Source: Flavobacterium urocaniciphilum
Lineage (GTDB): Bacteria > Bacteroidota > Bacteroidia > Flavobacteriales > Flavobacteriaceae
DNA length: 64,000 nt
NCBI RefSeq assembly: GCF_900110615.1
Contig: NZ_FOEI01000004.1
Location: 124,001-188,000 of the forward strand
Direction of reading: 5' to 3'
Shown: one piece after another, positions 8,757 to 15,570 of the stretch
Layout: each line of letters starts with the position of its first letter
Position numbering within the stretch: the stretch's first letter is position 1
Notes under the pieces: model-generated
Seen by the model: the letters and a program-made list of their open reading frames with translations, nothing else
Database searches by the model: none
Told to the model about the DNA's origin: nothing
Translations under genes and position numbers: made by a program

Positions 8757-8930
8757 TTAAAGCACACTATTTATTTTCTTATAATTTTCTGCAACTTCTT
8801 TCCAAAAGATTTTACTTCCTTTAAGAAAAAGGCACATTTTATTTATTTTATTCTGTATGAAACTTTTTTGTTTTGCTTTCGTTTTCATTTCCTGTTTTGC
8901 AAGATGAACTTGCTTTATTTTAAAACCCAT
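8757..8930 (-). CDS. Candidate small ORF (57 aa) between the two metH genes
   Basis: An ATG at 8930 opens 57 codons that end 25 nt before the ATG of the large metH gene. The predicted peptide is Lys-rich (AKQEMKTKAKQK near residues 11-22) and has a short hydrophobic patch, MCLFLKG. It fills nearly the whole gap between two genes that must be made together. I do not recognise a family. It could equally be a chance frame in AT-rich spacer, and no clear ribosome-binding site or promoter of its own was seen. Confidence 0.3.
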   Translation of the reverse strand: MGFKIKQVHLAKQEMKTKAKQKSFIQNKINKMCLFLKGSKIFWKEVAENYKKINSVL

Positions 8931-8946
8931 TTAGGGTTTCAAAACA

Positions 8947-9942
8947 CTAAACAGGTTGATTACTTTCTAATTTTCTTGGCTTAAATTCGGCTGCAACTTC
9001 AGCAATTAATTTAATGTGATCTGGTGTAGTTCCGCAACATCCTCCAATAATATTGATCAAATTATCTTTTAAATATTCCCGAATTAAACTTTGCATTTCT
9101 TCCGGAGTTTGATCGTATTGTCCGAAAGCATTTGGCAAACCAGCATTTGGATGTGCTGAAATATTTAATTGTGTATTATGCGCTAACCGTTTTAAATAAG
9201 GTTTTAATTGATCGGCACCTAAGGCGCAATTGAATCCGACACTTAATAATGGAATATGTTGAATTGAAATTAGAAACGCTTCAACGGTTTGTCCGGATAA
9301 AGTTCTTCCTGACGCATCGGTAATCGTACCAGAAACCATAACTGGAATATCAATATTTCGATCTTCTTTAACTTCCTCAATAGCAAAAAGTGCCGCTTTA
9401 GCATTTAACGTATCGAAAATAGTTTCCACTAAAAGTAAATCGGAACCACCATCAATTAATGCTTCAACTTGTTGTTTATAAGCAACTTTTAATTCATCAA
9501 AAGTAACAGCTCGGTATCCAGGATCATTTACATCTGGCGACATCGAAGCTGTTCTATTTGTTGGTCCGATTGAACCTGCTACAAAACGAGGCTTATCCGT
9601 AAATTCATCCGCAACTTCACGAGCAATTTTAGCCGATTGATAATTTAATTCATACACTAAATCTTCCATGTGATAATCCGCCATACCAATTGTAGTACCA
9701 GAAAACGTATTGGTTTCTACGATATCAGCTCCCGCTTTAAAATACAAACGGTGCACTTCTTTAACAGCTTCAGGCTGAGTAATAGAAAGCAAATCATTAT
9801 TCCCTTTTAATGGATGAGGAAAATCTGCAAAACGTTCACCACGAAAATCTTCTTCCGAAAAATTATTGCGTTGCAACATTGTTCCCATTGCACCATCAAG
9901 CACGAGAATTCTTTTTTCTATTTCTTCTTGAATTTTAGACAT
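8947..9942 (-). CDS. Homocysteine S-methyltransferase module of split MetH
   Basis: The 331-residue protein is the N-terminal domain of methionine synthase as a separate gene. It has ILVLDGAMGTMLQ at the start and ADIVETNTFSGT. The zinc ligands are Cys in VGFNCALGAD and the pair in GGCCGTTPDHI near the C-terminus. It binds homocysteine and works with the folate/B12 protein encoded downstream. It is the first gene of a metH-metF transcript with a SAM-I riboswitch in its 5' untranslated region. Confidence 0.93.
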   Translation of the reverse strand: MSKIQEEIEKRILVLDGAMGTMLQRNNFSEEDFRGERFADFPHPLKGNNDLLSITQPEAVKEVHRLYFKAGADIVETNTFSGTTIGMADYHMEDLVYELNYQSAKIAREVADEFTDKPRFVAGSIGPTNRTASMSPDVNDPGYRAVTFDELKVAYKQQVEALIDGGSDLLLVETIFDTLNAKAALFAIEEVKEDRNIDIPVMVSGTITDASGRTLSGQTVEAFLISIQHIPLLSVGFNCALGADQLKPYLKRLAHNTQLNISAHPNAGLPNAFGQYDQTPEEMQSLIREYLKDNLINIIGGCCGTTPDHIKLIAEVAAEFKPRKLESNQPV

Positions 9943-10035
9943 ATAAATATTTAGCTTATTAATTCATCCCAATTCATTTTCAAATTAGGACAAGCACATT
10001 TTAGTTATCGTGAAAAAGCGGAGTATATACTCAAC

Positions 10036-10169
10036 GTTATCTTCATCAATGAATTAGATTCTGAAACAAGTTCAGAATGACAAATCCGTTGATTAGAATG
10101 CAGCACCTTCTACAAGCGTAGGGTTGCTAAGGTTTCATTGGGTCTATTCCCTCCACCTTTCTTGATAAC
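10036..10169 (-). promoter_or_regulatory. SAM-I (S-box) riboswitch controlling metH and metF
   Basis: The minus strand reads GTTATCAAG, AGGTGGAGGGA, GACCCAATGAAACC, TAGCAACC, AAGGTGCTGCATTC and finally GATAAC, matching the SAM-I core in order. P1 is GTTATC (10169-10164) with GATAAC (10041-10036). P3 is CTAC/GTAG. P4 is unusually long because a 29-bp dispersed repeat (10054-10082) forms its tip. After P1 comes a short palindrome, GAGTATATACTC (10032-10021), followed by CGCTTTTT, a weak terminator candidate. A second GATAAC lies at 10009-10004. High S-adenosylmethionine should lower metH-metF expression. Confidence 0.92.
10054..10082. repeat. 29-bp dispersed palindromic repeat, copy 1
   Basis: The sequence contains ATTCTGAA, then a short loop, then TTCAGAAT, a perfect 8-bp hairpin. 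All 29 bp recur exactly at 37062-37090. This copy lies inside P4 of the SAM-I riboswitch. Confidence 0.85.
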
Positions 10170-10191
10170 AACTTATTGTTTATGAACGGTG

Positions 10192-10199
10192 CAAAGGTA
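10192..10199 (-). promoter_or_regulatory. -7 box of the metH-metF transcript
   Basis: TACCTTTG on the minus strand matches TAnnTTTG. It places the transcript start about 15 nt before the SAM-I P1 helix. Confidence 0.65.
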
Positions 10200-10215
10200 A
10201 CAAAAAATTATAAAA

Positions 10216-10271
10216 AAGAAATATTTTCTAAATTTTAATTATATTATTACTAAAAATAGATTTTTATTCTA
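10216..10271. promoter_or_regulatory. Two TAGA-N7-TCTA-type operators upstream of metH
   Basis: AAGA-N7-TCTA lies at 10216-10230 and TAGA-N7-TCTA at 10257-10271, 41 bp apart. The same 41-bp spacing separates the two distal copies at the metX and metB promoters. The first copy lies in the -33 region. The binding protein is unknown. Confidence 0.5.
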
Positions 10272-10319
10272 AATATTATTCTTTTATAAAAAATAAAATC
10301 TACTACACTCCACTTTTAT

Positions 10320-11903
10320 TTACTTTTTATCAATTATTCTTAAGATATCACCAAAAACGCCACGTGCTGTTACTGAGGCACCTGCACCTGCTCCTTGTAT
10401 TACAATTGGTCGTTCACCATAAGATTCTGTGTAAATCTCAAAAATAGAATCAGATCCTTTTAATTGTCCAAGTGCTGAATTTGCAGGAACTGAAACTAGT
10501 TTTACTACTAAATCACCTTTATCTTGTTGTAAATCGCCTGACAATTCACCAATATAACGTAACACATTTCCTGGTTCTTGACTTTCTTTTATTGATTTAT
10601 AATGTGTATCTAACAATTGTAAATTATTTAAAAAGCTTGTTGTTGTTAACGATCTTAATTCAACCGGAATTAAATTTTGAATTTCGATTTCATTAAATTC
10701 ATTTTGCAAATCTAATTCACGAGCTAAAATCAGCAATTTTCTCGCAACATCATTTCCACATAAATCTTCACGTGGATCTGGCTCAGTAAATCCTAAACTG
10801 ATTGCTTCTTTCAACACTTCACTAAACGATTTATTTTCTACCGAAAAATGATTAAAAATATAACTTAGCGTTCCCGAGAAAACACCTTTAATTTTAGTAA
10901 TATTTTCACCTGAAAGATGCAATAATTGAATGGTATCAATTAAAGGCAATCCCGCACCTACATTTGTTTCGTACAAATAATTTTTCTGATTTTCTTCTAG
11001 AACATTTCTAATTTCCTTATAAAAATTATAACTCAACGTGTTAGCAATTTTATTAGAAGAAACCACGTCAAAACCATTTTCAATTAGATTAATATAGTTT
11101 CCTACAAATTCATTACTAGCCGTATTATCAACCGCAATTAGATTTTCCAAATGATTTTCTTTGGCATACTCAATTACATCTTGTACCGTATAATTTTTAC
11201 CATTATTTGCAATTTCCGACTTCCAATTTTCTCCAATTCCAACCTGATTAATTACTACTTTGGTTGAATTTGCAATTGCGAAAATATTCAACTGAATTCC
11301 TTTTCGAACTTCTATATTTTTGGCAGAATTTAAAATTTGTTCAATTAATGTTCCTCCTACTAAACCGTGACCAAAAACAGCAATATTAATTTTCTTCGTT
11401 AATCCGAAAATATCAACATTAATAACATTCAAGGCACGTTTTAAATCCGTTTTCTTTACAACCAAACTCACACTATTTCCTGTGATGATGTTATTAAATA
11501 GAATTGGTGTGATTTTATTTTTAATTAAGGAAGAATACAATTTATGAAAAGTACTTAATTCCTGACCAGATATTGAAATTGCCGCAATATTATTGTCGAC
11601 CGAAACTTTACTTACATCTCCAAAAAGCAATTCTTTTGAAAATTCTTTTTCCAAGCCTTGTAAAGCTTCTTCAGCTCTTTCTGAATTTACTACAATTCCG
11701 ATTCCTCTTTCTGAAGAACCTTGCGAAATGATACTAACACTAATTTTGCTAGCGGCCATCACACTAAAAATCCTAGCATCAATTCCGGCTTTTCCAAGCA
11801 AGCCTTTTCCTTCTAAATTAACTAATGAAACATTATCTAAAACCGATAATTCTTTAATTCCTTTGTACGTAACTTCTTTTTGTTCTGTTTTTAAAATTGA
11901 CAT
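10320..11903 (-). CDS. Homoserine dehydrogenase with N-terminal ACT domains, no aspartokinase domain
   Basis: The 527-residue protein has two parts. Residues 1-165 or so resemble the paired ACT regulatory domains of aspartokinase (SVLDNVSLVNLEGKGLLGKAG, then SISGQELS). The rest is a complete homoserine dehydrogenase: NAD-binding INIAVFGHGLVGG near 172, SSNKIANTLS, ETNVGAGLPLIDT, KGVFSGTLSYIFN and EPDPREDLCGNDVARK. It looks like a ThrA-type protein that has lost the kinase catalytic domain and kept the sensor. It reduces aspartate semialdehyde to homoserine, the substrate of MetX encoded just upstream (2-nt gap). It is co-transcribed with metX behind the tandem Met leaders. Confidence 0.88.
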   Translation of the reverse strand: MSILKTEQKEVTYKGIKELSVLDNVSLVNLEGKGLLGKAGIDARIFSVMAASKISVSIISQGSSERGIGIVVNSERAEEALQGLEKEFSKELLFGDVSKVSVDNNIAAISISGQELSTFHKLYSSLIKNKITPILFNNIITGNSVSLVVKKTDLKRALNVINVDIFGLTKKINIAVFGHGLVGGTLIEQILNSAKNIEVRKGIQLNIFAIANSTKVVINQVGIGENWKSEIANNGKNYTVQDVIEYAKENHLENLIAVDNTASNEFVGNYINLIENGFDVVSSNKIANTLSYNFYKEIRNVLEENQKNYLYETNVGAGLPLIDTIQLLHLSGENITKIKGVFSGTLSYIFNHFSVENKSFSEVLKEAISLGFTEPDPREDLCGNDVARKLLILARELDLQNEFNEIEIQNLIPVELRSLTTTSFLNNLQLLDTHYKSIKESQEPGNVLRYIGELSGDLQQDKGDLVVKLVSVPANSALGQLKGSDSIFEIYTESYGERPIVIQGAGAGASVTARGVFGDILRIIDKK

Positions 11904-11905
11904 AA

Positions 11906-12889
11906 TTAAATTGTGTGTTTAGAGTTAAAAATTGTTTTTAAAATATTATTTAAACTTTCGTATTCGATTAAAAATGCGTCGTGCCCATGAATGGAATTTA
12001 TCTCGTGATAGGTCAGATTTTTTGAACTATTACTTAATAAATTATGCGTATTGATATTTTCATTTGGTGCAAAAAAATAATCGCTATTAACAGCTATTTG
12101 ATGTATTTTAGAAGAGCTTTTCTGAGCAAATTCTAACAAATCGGAAACCGACATATTTTCTCCGATTGTTTTCAATAAATGATTCATTAATTTATAAGCA
12201 CTTAACTGAAACCTACTTTTAAGTTTTTCTCCGTGATGTTGCAACCATGATTCTACTTTATATACATCTTGATTATCATTTTTTTCGATATTAAATTTCG
12301 ATGCTAAAGACAAAGGAGTTCGGTACAATAACATTGCATGCAATCTAGCATCATGAATAGGATTTTTGGAATTATTTAATATAGCATCTTGCACCAAAAC
12401 ATTCCCAATTAGCCAATCGCTTGCTTTCCAATTAGTTGCTACTGGAATTAAATTCTGAATAGCATTTGGTTTCAAAAAAGCCATTTCCCAAGCCACAGCT
12501 CCGCCTAAACTTCCTCCTATTACTGCGAAAAGTTGGTTGATATTTAAAAATTCTAATCCTTTCCAAAAAAGTGCTGCAATATCTTTAGTTGAAAAACTTT
12601 TATAATTTTCAATTAGGTTTTCAATTTCATTATCGAAACCATTTCCAGGAATATTAAAAGCGATCACAGAATATTTTTTTAAGTCGATTACTTTTTCTTC
12701 TCCAATAATATCTGACCACCAACCCTGTTCTCCAGCTACATTTGAATTACCAGTTAAAGCATGATTTACCAAAACTACTGGCGCAGTACCTAATGGTAAA
12801 CCAAACACTTGATAGGATAAATTAATTTTTATTACTTCACCATTTTGAAGTAAAAAGTTTGAAATTTTTATGTATTGTAATTGATTCAT
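11906..12889 (-). CDS. metX: Homoserine O-acetyltransferase (alpha/beta hydrolase fold)
   Basis: The 327-residue protein has the MetX signature NHALTGNSNVAG near the N-terminus, the nucleophile elbow GGSLGGAVAWEMA, an acid in NSDYFFAP and the catalytic His in SIHGHDAFL near the C-terminus. It activates homoserine with acetyl-CoA for methionine synthesis. It is somewhat shorter than the usual 350-380 residues. The exact acyl donor cannot be proved from sequence. It is the first structural gene after two tandem Met-rich leader attenuators and is followed directly by the homoserine dehydrogenase gene. Confidence 0.88.
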   Translation of the reverse strand: MNQLQYIKISNFLLQNGEVIKINLSYQVFGLPLGTAPVVLVNHALTGNSNVAGEQGWWSDIIGEEKVIDLKKYSVIAFNIPGNGFDNEIENLIENYKSFSTKDIAALFWKGLEFLNINQLFAVIGGSLGGAVAWEMAFLKPNAIQNLIPVATNWKASDWLIGNVLVQDAILNNSKNPIHDARLHAMLLYRTPLSLASKFNIEKNDNQDVYKVESWLQHHGEKLKSRFQLSAYKLMNHLLKTIGENMSVSDLLEFAQKSSSKIHQIAVNSDYFFAPNENINTHNLLSNSSKNLTYHEINSIHGHDAFLIEYESLNNILKTIFNSKHTI

Positions 12890-12940
12890 GTATATTTTCT
12901 ATCTAAATTATTATGTCTTAATTCTTGAATTGCATAAAAA

Positions 12941-12972
12941 AACCCTTTTGGAATTGTTACCAAAAGGGTTTT
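12941..12972 (-). terminator. Attenuator terminator of the second metX leader
   Basis: AACCCTTTTGG pairs with CCAAAAGGGTT across an 8-to-10-nt loop, followed by a T-run on the minus strand. The 5' arm segment CTTTTGG (12966-12960) is also complementary to CCAAAAG near the end of the leader ORF (13012-13006), giving an antiterminator. Confidence 0.88.
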
Positions 12973-12993
12973 TAATTAAAATAAAAACTAAGA

Positions 12994-13083
12994 TTATCTT
13001 TTTAACTTTTGGCCATAACAATTTCGCATGTGCATAAACATCATCATTCGGAATACCATTGTTATGTTAGTTTTGTTTTTCAT
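12994..13083 (-). CDS. Met-rich leader peptide 2 of the metX operon (29 aa)
   Basis: The ORF starts MKNKTNITMVF and then has RMMMFMHMRNCYG, giving eight Met among 29 residues, five of them within seven codons. It ends GQKLKR. The codons for Gly-Gln-Lys near the end contain CCAAAAG, which can pair with the 5' arm of the next terminator. Slow translation of Met codons would leave this strand free and allow read-through. It is the second of two tandem leaders before metX. Confidence 0.8.
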   Translation of the reverse strand: MKNKTNITMVFRMMMFMHMRNCYGQKLKR

Positions 13084-13101
13084 ATTGATTTTAAAAAAAA
13101 A

Positions 13102-13123
13102 AGCCTCTGCTTGAGCAGAGGCT
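13102..13123 (-). terminator. Attenuator terminator of the first metX leader
   Basis: AGCCTCTGC and GCAGAGGCT form a perfect 9-bp stem with a 4-nt loop, followed by nine T on the minus strand. The arm CTCTGC can pair instead with GCAGAG inside the leader ORF (13171-13166). The hairpin closely resembles the terminator at 24687-24714. Confidence 0.9.
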
Positions 13124-13150
13124 AAATTGCATTGTGTTGTTTAGTAGTAT

Positions 13151-13219
13151 CTATGCAATATTCATCTCTGCGGAAATTTTCCCCATCATAAAACGAATAT
13201 GGCACATTATATTTTTCAT
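13151..13219 (-). CDS. Met-rich leader peptide 1 of the metX operon (22 aa)
   Basis: The peptide begins MKNIMCHIRF and ends MMGKISAEMNIA, with five Met after the start or within the stall window. The last part, MGKISAEM-(N/T)-IA, is shared with the first cys leader at 24734-24802, and the DNA behind it, GGGGAAAATTTCCGCAGAG, is identical. That stretch includes GCAGAG, which pairs with the terminator 5' arm. The amino acid ending may therefore be a by-product of RNA conservation. Confidence 0.82.
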   Translation of the reverse strand: MKNIMCHIRFMMGKISAEMNIA

Positions 13220-13242
13220 CAGTTGTTTTAAATTTGATGTGG

Positions 13243-13334
13243 CAAATGTAGAATAATTTTCTACAAATAAAAATTTATTAGATAAATTTTCTGTTTTTTA
13301 TTATTTTACTACAAATAAATAGATTTTTATTCTG
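13243..13334 (-). promoter_or_regulatory. metX operon promoter with three spaced palindromes
   Basis: The -7 box TACATTTG lies at 13250-13243. Palindromes follow upstream: TAGA-N7-TCTA at 13249-13263 (extended to GTAGAA/TTCTAC and overlapping the -7 box by 2 nt), TAGA-N7-TCTG at 13279-13293, and TAGA-N7-TCTG at 13320-13334. Start-to-start spacings are 30 and 41 bp, identical to the metB promoter. An unidentified dimeric regulator is inferred. The rest of the 12890-13384 gap is the two leaders and their terminators. Confidence 0.65.
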
Positions 13335-13384
13335 ATTTAATACGTTAGTTATTAAAATTATTCTAACAAAACCTCCAATTAAAC

Positions 13385-14833
13385 TTAAAATATTTTTGCT
13401 AACATTCTCAAACTAAATACTATTACCAAAAAAGCAACTAATAATAACGCCGTTTTCTGTGGAATTTTACCCGCTAATTTTGCTGCAAATGGTGCTGCAA
13501 TTCCGCCACCTATTATTAATCCAGCAACAATATACCAATGACTCACTCCAATTGAAGCGAAAAACGTTATGGAAGCAGCTAAGGTCACAAAAAATTCCGC
13601 TAAGCTTACCGTTCCAATTACATATTTAGATTTTTTCCCTCTAGACAACAAAGTTGAAGTTACAATTGGACCCCAACCGCCACCTCCAAAAGCATCTAAA
13701 AATCCGCCCGAAAAACCAAGAAGTCCAGTATTCTTACTTTTTCTATTTGGAATTTGCTTACGCATGGCGATTCTAAGCAAACTGAATCCCATAATCATTG
13801 TGTAAGTTGCTAAAACTCCGTAAGTAATTTTTTCATATTTACTACCAAAATACACCAATAACAAAGCTCCAGAAACTGCACCTATTACGCCAGGAATTAC
13901 TAACCAGAATAGCAATTTCTTATTCACATTACCGAATTTATAATGCGAAAATCCACTAATTCCACTTGAAAACATTTCTGCGGTATGAATACTCCCACTA
14001 ATTGCTGGCAATTTTATCCCTAATAACATCATGCTTGTGGAACAAGTAATACCATATCCCAAACCTACAGCTCCATCAACTAATTGAGCAAAAAAACCAA
14101 CTAAAAGCATACCATAAAAAGCATTAGGTATTTGACTAGTGTATTCTTTTACTTGATCAATAGAAATGATTCCAGAAAAACCATAGCCTAAAAAAACCGC
14201 AAAAAACAAAAGCGTTAATTGAAATGTTAAGTTTTTATACTTCTTTTTTTCAGTCTTTTTTTTAGCTAATAAACTTGCCGTAGCTTTATTCAAATCGGCT
14301 AATTTTTCATTGAAATCGCCTTTATGTTGATTTCTAAAACTATTTAATTGCTCGATGTTATTTTCAATTTCTTCCGGAATTACTTCAGAAAAATATTCTC
14401 GTAATCTTTTGGCCAAAACTGGCGATTTCCCATTGGTAGAAATTGCAATTTTCAAATTTCCTTTATTCACAATCGAACCCAAATAAAAATCGCATAAATC
14501 CGGTTGATCAGCAGCGTTGACTTTTATCCCTCTGTTTTTAGCCAAAGATTTTACCATTGCATTTACTTCAGGATTGTCCGTTGTAATTACAACAAAATCC
14601 TTTGCATCTAAATCTGATTCTTCAAAACCTTTTTCCTGAAAAGTTATATTTTCATGTTTATCTATTAGCTCTTTCAACTTCGGATGAAAATCAATAGCCA
14701 CCAAATGAATATTAATATTCGGATTTTGCTTCAACAACGTTTCTGTTTTTTCCAAACCAACATTTCCGCCACCAACTATTAAAAATTGTGCCGTATCCGT
14801 TTTTAGAAAAACAGGAAATAGTGTATTCTTCAT
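13385..14833 (-). CDS. Fusion of siroheme synthase N-domain (Met8/CysG-N type) and TauE/SafE permease
   Basis: The 482-residue protein begins with a precorrin-2 dehydrogenase/ferrochelatase module (FLIVGGGNVGLEKTETLL at 18-35, VVITTDNPEVN, AADQPDLCDFYLGSIV, ISTNGKSPVLAKRLRE). After a charged linker (about 165-200) it continues as a TauE/SafE (DUF81) membrane protein with about eight hydrophobic segments and the typical VDGAVGLGYG and GGFLDAFGGGGWGP motifs. The soluble part makes siroheme, the cofactor of sulfite reductase encoded two genes upstream. The membrane part may import sulfate or export sulfite; no other sulfate transporter is visible in the operon. It is the last gene of the cys operon, and a single frame spans both parts. 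Confidence 0.92.
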   Translation of the reverse strand: MKNTLFPVFLKTDTAQFLIVGGGNVGLEKTETLLKQNPNINIHLVAIDFHPKLKELIDKHENITFQEKGFEESDLDAKDFVVITTDNPEVNAMVKSLAKNRGIKVNAADQPDLCDFYLGSIVNKGNLKIAISTNGKSPVLAKRLREYFSEVIPEEIENNIEQLNSFRNQHKGDFNEKLADLNKATASLLAKKKTEKKKYKNLTFQLTLLFFAVFLGYGFSGIISIDQVKEYTSQIPNAFYGMLLVGFFAQLVDGAVGLGYGITCSTSMMLLGIKLPAISGSIHTAEMFSSGISGFSHYKFGNVNKKLLFWLVIPGVIGAVSGALLLVYFGSKYEKITYGVLATYTMIMGFSLLRIAMRKQIPNRKSKNTGLLGFSGGFLDAFGGGGWGPIVTSTLLSRGKKSKYVIGTVSLAEFFVTLAASITFFASIGVSHWYIVAGLIIGGGIAAPFAAKLAGKIPQKTALLLVAFLVIVFSLRMLAKIF

Positions 14834-14844
14834 TCGTTATTTTT

Positions 14845-15570
14845 TTAATTAATTGTATGAAAAACAGAGAATCTCAAAATATCTCTATTATAAAAATCGG
14901 TTCCTGATTTTTGCTGTTGAAACCAATTCATATAACCCATTTCTAAGGCATATGAATGGTTCAACTTAAAATTTATAGCCAAATAAATTCGGTTTTGATC
15001 AAACGTATTTTTTACAATTTTATCACCTACATTTATCATGATTTCATCTTTTATTTTCAACAAAAGCCTATCCATATTTTCTTTCTTCCAAATTGAAAAA
15101 TCGAAACCTAATTGATATCGAAATCTAAAATTTGAAAAACGATAACCTCCAACTAACCTGTCATTTTCCACATCATGAAAAAATCGTGCTTCCACTTTAT
15201 AACGATGATTGATGGTTAGGAAATTCCATTTTTGCTTATTGCTAAATCCAATATCCGGTCGTAATTCTGGAACCGTTAGATTACTTTCCGAATTCGGAAC
15301 ATTTGGATTTTGAAAAAACAATGTCATACCAATAGACTCATTCCAGTTATCTTTTAATTTTCGAACTAAATTTGACCTAAATACTAATTGATGCTGAGCT
15401 GTTGGGTTGAAAAATTGTCGTTCTTGAATTTCACTATTGACTTCCCAATTTTGATTTAATTTCCAATTATTATAATATCCATACCATATTAATTGCTGTT
15501 TTTCGACATTTTTTTGAGACAATAAAAATTCAGGAAGTATAATTATGATAATTACAAACAGCTTTTTCAT
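14845..15570 (-). CDS. DUF2490 outer-membrane protein in the cys operon
   Basis: The 241-residue protein has an N-terminal signal peptide ending LLSQ and then alternating aromatic strands (LIWYGYYNNWKLNQNWEV, NRIYLAINFKLN) ending in a strand-like tail (LRFSVFHTIN). This fits the DUF2490 family of small outer-membrane beta-barrels in Bacteroidota. Its ATG shares one base with the cysI stop (TAATG), showing translational coupling to sulfite reductase. A role in passage of sulfate or another sulfur source across the outer membrane is a guess from position only. Confidence 0.8.
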   Translation of the reverse strand: MKKLFVIIIIILPEFLLSQKNVEKQQLIWYGYYNNWKLNQNWEVNSEIQERQFFNPTAQHQLVFRSNLVRKLKDNWNESIGMTLFFQNPNVPNSESNLTVPELRPDIGFSNKQKWNFLTINHRYKVEARFFHDVENDRLVGGYRFSNFRFRYQLGFDFSIWKKENMDRLLLKIKDEIMINVGDKIVKNTFDQNRIYLAINFKLNHSYALEMGYMNWFQQQKSGTDFYNRDILRFSVFHTIN

